NCBI RefSeq assembly: GCF_013170825.1
Contig: NZ_CP033365.1
Location: 248,001 to 312,000 of the forward strand
DNA: 64,000 nt
Source: Mesorhizobium sp. NZP2298
GTDB taxonomy: Bacteria > Pseudomonadota > Alphaproteobacteria > Rhizobiales > Rhizobiaceae
Direction: 5' to 3'
Shown here: positions 52,962 to 61,689 of the stretch, in pieces
How the letters are laid out: every line of letters starts with the position of its first letter
How positions within the stretch are numbered: the first letter of the stretch is position 1
Position numbers and translations under genes: made by a program
Notes under the pieces: model-generated
What the model was told of the DNA's origin: nothing
Database searches by the model: none
Seen by the model: only the letters and a program-made list of their open reading frames with translations

Positions 52962-54480
52962 ACGGACAAAGGCCGCCAGCTTCCCAGTCGACCGCAACGA
53001 CGTCGAACTGATCCGGGGCGCGCATCCGCCGCATTGGAAGAACCCTCTCCCCGGCGGTCCCTACAATCTCGTCGTCATCGGCGCCGGGCCGGCGGGGCTG
53101 ACCGCGGCGCGTGATGCGGCAAGCCTCGGCGCGAAAGTCGCGCTGATCGAGCGCGGGCTGATCGGCGGTGCGTGCGTCAATGTCGGCGGCATCCCGTCAA
53201 AGTCGATCATCCGCACGGCCAGGCTCTATGCCGACATGCGTGATGCCGAGAATTTCGGGGGCGACACGCCGGAGCGTCTTCAGGTCGACTTCGAGCGGGC
53301 CATGACGCGGATGCGGCAGATCCGCCAGCGGATCAGCGGCGCCGATTCGGCCGTGGCCATCGCGGCCGAGGGCATCGATCTCTATTTCGGCGAAGCCCGC
53401 TTCGCCGGACCGGACACGGTGGTGGTCGCGGACAAGACGCTGCATTTCAAGAAGGCATTGGTCGCGACAGGCGCGCATCCGAGCGTGCCGGCGATTCCAG
53501 GGCTCGCCGAGGCCGGCTATCTCGACAATGAGAGCATGTTCAACCTCACGCAACGTCCCGAGCGGCTCCTGGTCATCGGCGGCGGGCCGCTTGGCTGCGA
53601 GACGGCGCAGACCTTCTGCCTGCTCGGCGCGAACGTGATCCTGGCGCAGAGCGATCCGATGTTCCTGCCCGGCGAGGAACGAGACGCCGCGCAGATCCTT
53701 TCGGACGCGCTGGCGCGCGAGGGGATCGAGGTGCGCCTCAACACAGAAGTGGTGGCGGTGCGGACAGAGGGCGGCAAGAAGCTCGCCGATCTGATGCGGG
53801 ATGGCGACACGACGACGATTTCCGTCGACGAGATCATCACCGGCGTCGGCCGCTCGCCCAATGTCGAAGGCCTCGGCCTGGCAGACGCCGGGGTGGCGTA
53901 TGACGCCAGCGGCATCAAGGTGAACGATCACCTGAGAACCACGAATCCGCACATCTACGCGGCGGGCGATGTGTGCCTTGAATACAAGTTCACCCATACC
54001 GCCGAGGCGACAGCGCGCATTGTCGTGCGCAATGCGCTGTTTCGCGGGCGCGAAAGGCTCAGCGAACTCGTCGTTCCCTGGTGCACCTATACCGATCCGG
54101 AAATCGCCCATGTCGGTCTCTATCCGATCGAGGCGCGACGGAACGGCATTCCGGTCAAGACCTATACGGTGCTGATGCATGATGTCGCCCGTGCCGTGAT
54201 GGACGGCGAGGAGGAAGGATTCGTCAAGATCCATGTCAGGGAGGGGTCCGACCGTATCCTGGGAGCGACGGTCGTCGCCAGCCATGGCGGCGAGATGATC
54301 AATGCGGTGACGCTCGCCATCCGGTCGGGCATGGGACTGCATGCCCTGGCCGACGTCATCCATCCTTTCCCGACGCAGGCACAAGGCATCAAGATGGCGG
54401 GCGACGCCTACAGGCGAACCCGGTTCACCTCCTTGCGCAGGCGTCTGGCGGCGCGCTGGCTGGCATGGTCCAGGCGATAA
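52951..54480 (+). CDS. Pyridine nucleotide-disulfide oxidoreductase-like flavoprotein, atypical active site
   Basis: A 509-residue protein of the dihydrolipoamide dehydrogenase/mercuric reductase family: FAD loop VVIGAGPAGL (41-50), NAD loop VIGGGPLGCE, second FAD motif IYAAGDV, and C-terminal HPFPTQAQGIK. The redox motif, normally C-x4-C, reads GGACVNVGGIPSKS: C75 is kept but the second cysteine is G80. A dithiol-disulfide cycle is therefore not possible in the usual way. It overlaps the glycoamylase-fold gene, so the pair is co-expressed. Confidence 0.82.
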   Translation: MPRERTKAASFPVDRNDVELIRGAHPPHWKNPLPGGPYNLVVIGAGPAGLTAARDAASLGAKVALIERGLIGGACVNVGGIPSKSIIRTARLYADMRDAENFGGDTPERLQVDFERAMTRMRQIRQRISGADSAVAIAAEGIDLYFGEARFAGPDTVVVADKTLHFKKALVATGAHPSVPAIPGLAEAGYLDNESMFNLTQRPERLLVIGGGPLGCETAQTFCLLGANVILAQSDPMFLPGEERDAAQILSDALAREGIEVRLNTEVVAVRTEGGKKLADLMRDGDTTTISVDEIITGVGRSPNVEGLGLADAGVAYDASGIKVNDHLRTTNPHIYAAGDVCLEYKFTHTAEATARIVVRNALFRGRERLSELVVPWCTYTDPEIAHVGLYPIEARRNGIPVKTYTVLMHDVARAVMDGEEEGFVKIHVREGSDRILGATVVASHGGEMINAVTLAIRSGMGLHALADVIHPFPTQAQGIKMAGDAYRRTRFTSLRRRLAARWLAWSRR

Positions 54481-54543
54481 CTTCGCCGGCCCGCAGAGAG
54501 CTCGGGGCGGAAGTGGTCAGAAATATACAGTGCTTGACGAAAG

Positions 54544-54563
54544 CCTTGTTCAGCTAAACAAGG
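54544..54563. promoter_or_regulatory. Inverted repeat upstream of the GT4 gene
   Basis: CCTTGTT-CAGCTA-AACAAGG, a perfect 7-bp dyad preceded by TTGACG (54534-54539). It may be an operator over a promoter for the GT4/GT32 pair. Confidence 0.35.
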
Positions 54564-54598
54564 TGGCGCCGATGCTTGTGGTCACGGAATCGTTCTGA

Positions 54599-55873
54599 AT
54601 GCCATCTGAATTGGGGCCTCTGCCTGGAACAACGCCACAGGCGTCCGCTTTGAACGGCCCAGGCGCGCGACCGGCTGTCGGCTCGCTCGAGCGGACGGCC
54701 CGGAGGCGTACGCTGATCGTGTCGCACGACCCGGGCTTTCCGCCGGCTTCAGGTTCGGATCTGAGAAACTATCGCAACGCTGAAGCGGCCGCCAGGTTCG
54801 GCCCGGTCTGCCTGGTTTCGGTGCGACCAAAGACAGAAGGGACCGTGCCTGATCCATTGATCCGCGTAGAGGCTCTGTCGGTCGAGGGAGAGCCCCGCAC
54901 AGCGTCGATCGGTTGGTGGCGGTCAAGGGCGGAGAATCGCATACCGTGTTCCGCCCTGACACGGCTTGAGGCCCTGATCGGGGAATTCCGCCCGGACACC
55001 ATCATTGTCGAGAGCGTCAGCCTGTTCAAGCTGCTGCGGCCTCTGCGGCCTCTAGCTAAGCAGCTCATTCTCGACATGCACAATGTCGAATCCGACCTGG
55101 CCGGACAGATCAGGCATCTCAGCACCAAGCGAACCGCGGCTGCATTCAGCGTCAGGTTCCTCGAGAGGAAGGCACTATCCCTTGTCGACAGGGTATGGGT
55201 CTGCTCGAACCTGGATCGCCAGAAGCTGATGACGCTTTCCCGGCACAAGATCCCGATCGACGTCGTTCCGAACGGAATTCCGAAAGCCGGCAGTGGTCCC
55301 GGGCGCCTGCCTGCCGAGCCGTCAACCGGCAACGGCTTTCCTGTGATCGTGTACATCGGCCATCTCGCCTATCCGCCAAACGTCGATGCCGCGCAGCGAT
55401 TGGCCAGTGTCATATTGCCCCGTATCCGAAACGCCCTGCCGGATGCCAGGCTCGTCCTGGCTGGACGCACCCCAAGACCGGAGGTGCAGGCATTGGCCGG
55501 ATTGCCTGGTGTGGAGGTCATCGGAGATCCCGCGGATGTCGCGCCACTCTTGTCCAGCGCGCATCTCACCATCGTCCCGCTGACGGCGGGCGGCGGCACA
55601 CGCATCAAGATCCTGGAAGCAATGGCCGCGGGCGTGCCGGTGGTCGCCACGCCGATCGCGGCCGAAGGCCTGGACCTGGTCGAAAATGACGAGGTGCTGC
55701 TGTCTCACTCCGACGAAAAGCTTGCCGAGACGGCCATCGAACTCTGCCTCGACCCCGAGCGCAGGGCGCGGCAACGCCTTCGCGCGTATCAGGCGGTATG
55801 GGCAAGGTTCAGCCCGCAAGCGATAGGCAATGCCGTTCGAGACGGACTTGGACTGAACGGTGCGACCATATGA
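54599..55873 (+). CDS. GT4-family glycosyltransferase
   Basis: A 424-residue GT-B enzyme with the N-terminal SHDPGFPPASGSDLRNY loop, LILDMHNVESDLAG near residue 160, donor-side IVYIGHLAYPPNVDAA near 250, and GGGTRIKILEAMAAGVPVVAT with the E-x7-type motif near 330. It resembles sugar transferases with a serine/glycine nucleotide loop. Its TGA overlaps the ATG of the next gene (ATGA), so the two transferases work together. Substrates unknown. Confidence 0.8.
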   Translation: MPSELGPLPGTTPQASALNGPGARPAVGSLERTARRRTLIVSHDPGFPPASGSDLRNYRNAEAAARFGPVCLVSVRPKTEGTVPDPLIRVEALSVEGEPRTASIGWWRSRAENRIPCSALTRLEALIGEFRPDTIIVESVSLFKLLRPLRPLAKQLILDMHNVESDLAGQIRHLSTKRTAAAFSVRFLERKALSLVDRVWVCSNLDRQKLMTLSRHKIPIDVVPNGIPKAGSGPGRLPAEPSTGNGFPVIVYIGHLAYPPNVDAAQRLASVILPRIRNALPDARLVLAGRTPRPEVQALAGLPGVEVIGDPADVAPLLSSAHLTIVPLTAGGGTRIKILEAMAAGVPVVATPIAAEGLDLVENDEVLLSHSDEKLAETAIELCLDPERRARQRLRAYQAVWARFSPQAIGNAVRDGLGLNGATI

Positions 55874-57444
55874 TCCCGCCGATCCTGCACCAGACATGGA
55901 AGACCGACAGCGTTCCCGCACGCTTCCAGGCGTATGCCGAGAGCTGGAAGCGGCACAATCCACACTGGACGGTGATGTTCTGGAGCGACCGCATGCTGCT
56001 CGAATTCGTGGCCGGGCACTATCCTGATTTCCTGCCAATGTTCTGCAGCTACACGAACGGCGTGCAGCGCTCGGATGCGGCCCGCTACATGCTGCTGCAT
56101 CATTTTGGCGGGGTCTATGCCGACATCGACTGCGAATGCGTCGCGGCCTTCGATCCGATCATGGACGAGAGCCGTGTCGTGCTGTGCAAGGAGCCGGCCT
56201 CGCATGCGGCCGTCCAGGCGGATTTCCGGGACCTGCCCTACCTCCTGTTCAACGGGACGATGGCGAGCCCGCCCCGTCATCCATTCTGGATGCATCTGCT
56301 GTCGATGATGCCCGGGCTCGCCGGCGCCAAGGACGTGCTCGACGCGACCGGTCCTTGCCTTTTGACCTCCGCCCAGCGCGGCTACAGCGATCAGGCGGCC
56401 TTCGCCATCCATCCCTCCGGTCTGTTCGCGCCGGTGACGTCTGTCGGGAGCACGGAGCTCGAGGCCGGCGACGATGCGGCGCCGCTTTCGATCCATCACT
56501 GGGCCGGCACATGGTGGACCCCGGAGCCGCCGCCGAAATGGACGACCAAGCTTCGCAACCGGGCCTATCGGCTTCGGTACCACCTGACACGCGGTGCGTA
56601 TCTGGATGAGGCCGTGGCAAAAGCCAGCGTCGACAAGGCTGTCCTCTCGGCACCGCCGCCCCCGGGCGGCAATATTGCCGTTCTGGTGCCGCTTCGCGAT
56701 GCCGCCGACCTTATCCAACCTTTTCTCGATGCGCTGGACGGGCTCGACTACCCCAAAGACAGGATCAAGCTGGTCTTCTGCGAAGGCGACAGCCTGGACG
56801 GGAGTTGGGAGCGGCTACAGGCCGCGACAGCGGGACTGGCCGGCAAATATCGCGACATCGTGCTTCTGCAGCGACAGGTCGGCACCAAGCTCGATAGGGC
56901 AAAGCGGGCAAAGCCTCGGATGCAACGCGTCAGGCGGGGCGCGATCGCCAAGGTGCGGAATTACCTGATCGATCACGGGCTGCAGGAAGACGACGACTGG
57001 GCGTTGTGGATCGATATCGACGTCTGGCGCTTTCCCGGCGATGCGCTGAAGCAGTTGATCGCCACGGGACATCGCATCGCGGTGCCCAACTGCGTGAAGG
57101 TCGCCAATGGCGGCAGCTTCGACCTGAACAGCTTCATCATCAGGCGGCAGACCAAGGATTATCGCTACTACCGCGAGATACGCGGCGGCCTTCACCAACC
57201 TTCGGCGCAGACGCCAAGTCGATACCATCTCAGTGATGTCAGGCATCTCGACATCATCGGCCTGGACGCGGTCGGCGGAACGATGCTGCTGGTCGATGCC
57301 TCCTTGCATCGCGGCGGCCTTCGCTTCCCCGAAATTCCCTACCGCGACCTGATCGAGACCGAAGCTTTTGGCGTGCTCGCCAACGATCTCGGCATCAGGC
57401 CGGTCGGCCTGCCGAAGCTGGAGATCCTACACGTCCCCTGGTGA
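55870..57444 (+). CDS. Two-domain glycosyltransferase: GT32 (Och1-like) plus Mnn9/Anp1-like domain
   Basis: A 524-residue protein. Residues 1-220 show the GT32 capsular/Och1 pattern: IPPILHQTWKTDSVPARF, SDAARYMLLHHFGGVYADIDCECV with the DxD metal motif (D-I-D), and HHWAGTWW at the end. Residues 255-510 resemble the yeast Mnn9/Anp1 (GT62) family: NIAVLVPLRDAADLIQPFLDAL, CEGDSLDGSWERL, and DDDWALWIDIDVWRFPGDAL with a second DxD, then NGGSFDLNSFI. ATG 55870 overlaps the GT4 stop. Two complete catalytic sites suggest two sequential sugar transfers. Confidence 0.72.
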   Translation: MIPPILHQTWKTDSVPARFQAYAESWKRHNPHWTVMFWSDRMLLEFVAGHYPDFLPMFCSYTNGVQRSDAARYMLLHHFGGVYADIDCECVAAFDPIMDESRVVLCKEPASHAAVQADFRDLPYLLFNGTMASPPRHPFWMHLLSMMPGLAGAKDVLDATGPCLLTSAQRGYSDQAAFAIHPSGLFAPVTSVGSTELEAGDDAAPLSIHHWAGTWWTPEPPPKWTTKLRNRAYRLRYHLTRGAYLDEAVAKASVDKAVLSAPPPPGGNIAVLVPLRDAADLIQPFLDALDGLDYPKDRIKLVFCEGDSLDGSWERLQAATAGLAGKYRDIVLLQRQVGTKLDRAKRAKPRMQRVRRGAIAKVRNYLIDHGLQEDDDWALWIDIDVWRFPGDALKQLIATGHRIAVPNCVKVANGGSFDLNSFIIRRQTKDYRYYREIRGGLHQPSAQTPSRYHLSDVRHLDIIGLDAVGGTMLLVDASLHRGGLRFPEIPYRDLIETEAFGVLANDLGIRPVGLPKLEILHVPW

Positions 57445-58425
57445 AGCGGCGGCCTGCCGAAGCGCCAGCCTGAGCGGCTCCAGACAGGTTTGCGGGCGCA
57501 AGCGCTCCCAGACATAGTTCGGGTCCGTCAGATGGGCGACCTTGTCGATCCAGCGTTGCGGCGCTTCGGGATCCCTGACCTCGTGCCAATCCTCGACAAT
57601 GATGACAGGCAGGCCTTCGTAGAGAGGGTCTATCGGCGATGTCTTGGTCACCACGATGCAGCCGAGATAAAGCAGTTCCCATGTCCGGTGGCAGTCCAGG
57701 CCGTTTCCCGTGGTCGAGAGCACGAGCGGGTATTGCGCATACAGCTCCCAGATCGCGCGCTGCGACACACGTTTCCCGAGGAAATCGACATGTGGGCATC
57801 CGTCCAGGGCATCAAGCACTTCTCGACGCTGGCTGGAGCCCCTGCTGATGCTGAAATCGCAGAACACCCTGGGTGGACGGCGATCCGCATCCCCCTGCCG
57901 GCGGCGCAGGGCTTGCAACTGCCGTACCATGCCGGTGGGCGTGGCAAGGGACCGTGGCGTATGGAGGTCCAGCCCGATCGGGAACGGCTTGATCCTGGGA
58001 TGATCGCTGTCGCAGTTCTGGCTGTACCAGGACACCAGATAGGGGTTGGCGAGAAGCCGCTCGACGGTATCTCTTGCCAGGTCCGATGGCACCGAGGCAT
58101 CGCCGTCGGTCGTCAGCAGGATGAAGGGCGCCCTGATGGTGGGCAGGGCTACCCGGGAGAACGTGTCGAGATCGCAGGTTCGCGAGACCCTGGCCAAGCT
58201 GCTCAGCCGAACCCAGACGATGCCGTGCGCGCCGCTATAGTGGTCGCGGAAAAAGGCCTCGCCCTGGGTCGATTCGGTCGGTGCGCGGCGATACCAGTCG
58301 GGCCCGGCAAAGTCGCAGAAATGCGCGATCCCTTGCGACCACAGCACGGGAGGAACGCTGAAGAATCGCAGCGCCTTGGAATACACAGCTTTTTTGCGTT
58401 TTGCCCACCAACGCTTCATGCCCAT
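57427..58425 (-). CDS. Exostosin-like glycosyltransferase
   Basis: A 332-residue protein with exostosin/GT47-like text: WVRLSSLARVSRTCDLDTFSRV, FSISRGSSQRREVLDAL, and the late STTGNGLDCHRTWELLYLGCIVV, which is the donor-binding signature of related bacterial proteins. No signal peptide. The start is ATG 58425 (or 58419); the frame opens at TTG 58431. It is convergent with the GT32/Mnn9-like gene and the coding ends overlap by 18 bp. Confidence 0.65.
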   Translation of the reverse strand: MGMKRWWAKRKKAVYSKALRFFSVPPVLWSQGIAHFCDFAGPDWYRRAPTESTQGEAFFRDHYSGAHGIVWVRLSSLARVSRTCDLDTFSRVALPTIRAPFILLTTDGDASVPSDLARDTVERLLANPYLVSWYSQNCDSDHPRIKPFPIGLDLHTPRSLATPTGMVRQLQALRRRQGDADRRPPRVFCDFSISRGSSQRREVLDALDGCPHVDFLGKRVSQRAIWELYAQYPLVLSTTGNGLDCHRTWELLYLGCIVVTKTSPIDPLYEGLPVIIVEDWHEVRDPEAPQRWIDKVAHLTDPNYVWERLRPQTCLEPLRLALRQAAASPGDV

Positions 58426-58520
58426 CGGCAACGCTTAGCCCAGACGCGGTAGCGGCTGCAATGTCCTGCCGTTCCATACCCATGCGAGAGCCCGCGATTC
58501 AACCCTGGATACACCAATCG

Positions 58521-59096
58521 TCAGGCGTGCAATTCCCTCGAAATCGGCGGTCCGACCGAAAATCCGGAGAATGTGACTTCGAAACCCTCGCGCTGTGGCG
58601 AGCAGCACATCATGCCGACATCGACCGTCTTCGAGATCGGGAAATAGGCGAGCCGCACCGGCTTCCAGTGACCGTCCGAAGCATCGAGATACTGGACGCG
58701 GATCGCCTGGCCATGGCGGGTCAGGCGGATGCTGACGCCATTGGGACCGGCATGAATGGCCACCAGCGACCAGTCCGATGTGTCGTTGGTGACCACGACG
58801 GAGAAATAGGCGAGGCCGTCGGTGTATTCGACGCCGGCTTTGATCCAGTTCGTTTCGCCCAGCCGGACCATCAGCCCGGCCTGGTCATAGAGCACCTTGT
58901 AGTCGCCCTTGACGGTGACTTCGGCGGTGAAATCGCCCTCGACCTGCCGATGCAGGAAGTGGCCGTTGTCGCGCCAGAAGCCGTAGAAGGTCTCGCGCCA
59001 GAAATCGGTCTCCTTGCCGGTGCGCACGCGCACCGCATCGCCGTCAATGGCGTGATGCGGCGGCGGGTTGAGCCAGGTCAGGTCCTGCAATGCCAT
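58521..59096 (-). CDS. DUF1349 concanavalin-A-like protein
   Basis: A 191-residue protein of the DUF1349 family (beta-sandwich), with DFWRETFYGFWRDNGHFLHR, GDFTAEVTVKGDYKVLYDQAGLM and NDTSDWSLVAIH as conserved parts. Its role is unknown; some members were named after a yeast enolase-regulation study, which does not establish function. It lies 55 bp after the aldehyde dehydrogenase on the same strand. Confidence 0.78.
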   Translation of the reverse strand: MALQDLTWLNPPPHHAIDGDAVRVRTGKETDFWRETFYGFWRDNGHFLHRQVEGDFTAEVTVKGDYKVLYDQAGLMVRLGETNWIKAGVEYTDGLAYFSVVVTNDTSDWSLVAIHAGPNGVSIRLTRHGQAIRVQYLDASDGHWKPVRLAYFPISKTVDVGMMCCSPQREGFEVTFSGFSVGPPISRELHA

Positions 59097-59125
59097 TGCC
59101 TCGTGCCGATTCCGTGGTGAAGGCT

Positions 59126-59146
59126 CGCCGGCCCGACAGGCCGGCG
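59126..59146. terminator. GC-rich hairpin after the aldehyde dehydrogenase gene
   Basis: A perfect 8-bp stem CGCCGGCC/GGCCGGCG with a five-base loop, between aldehyde dehydrogenase and DUF1349 genes. It lacks a T-run, so it may only attenuate or protect mRNA. Confidence 0.4.
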
Positions 59147-59151
59147 CCTCA

Positions 59152-60591
59152 TCAGCCCGCGAGTGTATAGGCGGTCTTCACCGTGGTGTAGAACTCCATG
59201 GCATAGCGGCCCTGTTCGCGCGGGCCGTAGCTCGAGCCCTTGCGGCCGCCGAAGGGGACATGGAAATCGACACCCGCCGTCGGCAGGTTGACCATCACCA
59301 TGCCCGCTTCCGAATTGCGCTTGAAGTGGGTCGCGTGCTTGAGGCTCGTGGTGCAGATGCCCGAGGTCAGCCCGAAGGGCGTGTCATTGGCGACGGCAAG
59401 CGCCTCGTCATAGTCCTTGACGCGGATGACGCTGGCGACCGGGCCAAAGATCTCTTCGCGCGAACTGCGCATGGCATTGGTGGCCTCGGTCAGCAGCGCG
59501 GGGCTGAGATAGAAGCCCGGCGTCTTGCGGTCGAGCCGCTCGCCGCCGAAGGCGAGCGTGGCGCCTTCCCTGACACCGATGGCGATATAGTCCTCATCCT
59601 GCTTCAGCTGCGTGGCGTCGACGACCGGGCCGATCTGGGTCTGCGCATCGAGCGCATCGCCGATCACCAGCTTGCCCATCCGCTCCTTCAGCGCGTCGAC
59701 GAAATGGTCGTGGATACCTTCGGTCACGATCAGCCTCGACGAGGCCGTGCAGCGCTGGCCGGTCGAGAAGAAGGCGCCGTTGAGCGCGCAATCGACGGCG
59801 ACCGCAAGATCGGCATCGTCAAGCACGACCAGCGGGTTCTTGCCACCCATTTCGAGCTGGAACTTGCGCATGTGTTCCACGCTTGCGGCGGCGACGCGTT
59901 TTCCGGTGCCGACCGAGCCCGTGAAGGTGATGGCATTGACGTCGGGGCTGTCGAGCATGGCCTGGCCGACCACCGAACCCTTGCCCATGACGAGGTTGAG
60001 CACGCCCTTGGGCAGGCCGGCACGATGCAGGATGTCGACGATCGACCAGGCGCTCTCGGGAACGAGTTCCGCCGGCTTGAAGACGATGGTGTTGCCATGG
60101 GCCAGCGCCGGCGCGATCTTCCAGGCTGGAATGGCGATGGGGAAATTCCATGGCGTGATGATGCCGACGACGCCGACCGCTTCGCGCGTGATCTCGACAC
60201 CGACGCCCGGCCGCACGCTCGGAACCATCTCTCCGGTCAGCCGCAATGTTTCGCCGGCAAAGAAATCGAAGATCTGGGCGGCGCGGATGGTTTCGCCAAT
60301 GCCTTCGGCCAGCGTCTTGCCTTCCTCGCGCGCCAGGTTGCGGCCGATCTCGTCCTTGCGCGCCATGATCTCGTCCGACGCCTTCTTCAGCACCGCGTGG
60401 CGCGCCAGCGGACCGGAACGGGACCATGCCGGGAACGCCGCCTTGGCCGCGGCGATCGCTTGGCTAGCCTGTTCAACGCCCGCCGAGGCATATTCGCCGA
60501 CGACGTCGCCGGTATCCGAGGGGTTGATGTTGCGGGACCCGGCGTCGCCGACCCATTCGCCATCGATGAGGTTTTTTCGAAACTGAGCCAT
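59152..60591 (-). CDS. Aldehyde dehydrogenase (2-oxoglutarate-semialdehyde dehydrogenase-like)
   Basis: A 479-residue ALDH starting MAQFRKNLIDGEWV. Cofactor loop TPWNFPIAIPAWKIAP, FTGSVGTGKRV, catalytic Glu in LEMGGKNPLVVLDDADL, catalytic Cys in FFSTGQRCTASSRLIV. The overall text resembles ketoglutaric-semialdehyde and related sugar-acid aldehyde dehydrogenases. It is divergent from a TetR gene, which probably controls it. Confidence 0.86.
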   Translation of the reverse strand: MAQFRKNLIDGEWVGDAGSRNINPSDTGDVVGEYASAGVEQASQAIAAAKAAFPAWSRSGPLARHAVLKKASDEIMARKDEIGRNLAREEGKTLAEGIGETIRAAQIFDFFAGETLRLTGEMVPSVRPGVGVEITREAVGVVGIITPWNFPIAIPAWKIAPALAHGNTIVFKPAELVPESAWSIVDILHRAGLPKGVLNLVMGKGSVVGQAMLDSPDVNAITFTGSVGTGKRVAAASVEHMRKFQLEMGGKNPLVVLDDADLAVAVDCALNGAFFSTGQRCTASSRLIVTEGIHDHFVDALKERMGKLVIGDALDAQTQIGPVVDATQLKQDEDYIAIGVREGATLAFGGERLDRKTPGFYLSPALLTEATNAMRSSREEIFGPVASVIRVKDYDEALAVANDTPFGLTSGICTTSLKHATHFKRNSEAGMVMVNLPTAGVDFHVPFGGRKGSSYGPREQGRYAMEFYTTVKTAYTLAG

Positions 60592-60808
60592 GTCCTGGTC
60601 TTTCCTGCTGGTTGGCCGCGCGGCGGCATCTGTCCGAACTGGTATTTGCCAGACAATTGCGTTGCGGGAAAGCACGCACTGGCCGAGCCGCCGCGACAAA
60701 AACCCCGGGCCTATCCCTGGCCTTGATGGGACGGCAGGGGCCGGCACCCATGAACCTGCAATCCGGCTGACATCGGCCAGATGTCATCGCGGCTCAAACG
60801 AATTGCCC

Positions 60809-60823
60809 TGTACATAAGTGTCC
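60809..60823. promoter_or_regulatory. TetR operator candidate in the ALDH/TetR divergent promoter
   Basis: TGTACATAAGTGTCC, an imperfect palindrome 26 bp before the TetR start. Its reverse complement matches 61633-61646 closely. Confidence 0.5.
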
Positions 60824-60848
60824 ACGTGCTTGATTTGCCTGATCCGGC

Positions 60849-61526
60849 ATGTCATGCGTCGTGCTGATGGCAGCAATCGAAACGACGATCCAGCGCGCCG
60901 GCGCCACCGGCAACATCAAGGCCACTCGTGAAGACTGGCTGAAGCTGGCGCTTGAAACACTGATCTCGGACGGTGTCGAACGCGTCCGCGTGCTGACGCT
61001 TGGCCAGCAGCTCGACGTCTCGCGCTCCAGCTTCTACTGGTATTTCAAGAGCCGGCAGGATCTGCTCGATCAATTGCTGGGCTACTGGCGGCAGACCAAC
61101 ACCAGGTTCATCGTCGAACGCGCCTCGCGGCCCTCGGCGACCGTCATTCGTGGGGTAATGAGCATTTTCGAATGCTGGGTGGATGAAAAGCTGTTCGACC
61201 CCCGGCTGGACTTCGCGATCAGGGCCTGGGCCCGCCGCTCGCCCGCAATCCGGCGCGCGCTCGACGAGGCCGACGAAGAGCGTGTCAATGCCATACGCGA
61301 CATGTTCAAGCGCCATGGCTACGAGGAAGAAGACGCATTCGTGCGGGCCCGCGTCCTCTATTTCATGCAGATCGGCTATTACTCGCTCGAACTCAACGAA
61401 CCGATGAGCACCCGCCTCACCCACGTCGCTTCCTATCTGCGCAGCTTCACCGGCCAGGAGCCTCCGGCGGAAGATGTCGAGGACTTCGCGCGCTATGTCG
61501 AGAAGACGCTTTCCGGCAAACGGTAG
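60849..61526 (+). CDS. TetR-family transcriptional regulator
   Basis: A 225-residue regulator with the TetR helix-turn-helix (WLKLALETLISDGVERVRV then GQQLDVSRSSFYWYFKSRQDLLDQLL, residues 30-78) and an all-helical ligand domain. The start is ATG 60849, or 60867 (MAAIETTI). It is divergent from the aldehyde dehydrogenase and just upstream of the dimethylglycine-dehydrogenase-like gene, so it may control both. Confidence 0.83.
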   Translation: MSCVVLMAAIETTIQRAGATGNIKATREDWLKLALETLISDGVERVRVLTLGQQLDVSRSSFYWYFKSRQDLLDQLLGYWRQTNTRFIVERASRPSATVIRGVMSIFECWVDEKLFDPRLDFAIRAWARRSPAIRRALDEADEERVNAIRDMFKRHGYEEEDAFVRARVLYFMQIGYYSLELNEPMSTRLTHVASYLRSFTGQEPPAEDVEDFARYVEKTLSGKR

Positions 61527-61632
61527 GCGCGCAACCATCGGCCGCGCGGCCCTGAAGCCTTCTTGACGACACGCACCTGGCGCCCACCCCATGACAGCAC
61601 GCCCCCTCTGGGCTAAAGGCCGCAATGCACTA

Positions 61633-61646
61633 GACACATATGTACA
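61633..61646. promoter_or_regulatory. TetR operator candidate upstream of the DMGDH-like gene
   Basis: GACACATATGTACA reads, on the other strand, TGTACATATGTGTC, differing by one base from the site at 60809. It lies 44 bp before ATG 61690. Confidence 0.5.
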
Positions 61647-61689
61647 ATGCCGGTAGGGTGCGCCGCCATACCAGGTGGAGTGCAGCAGG

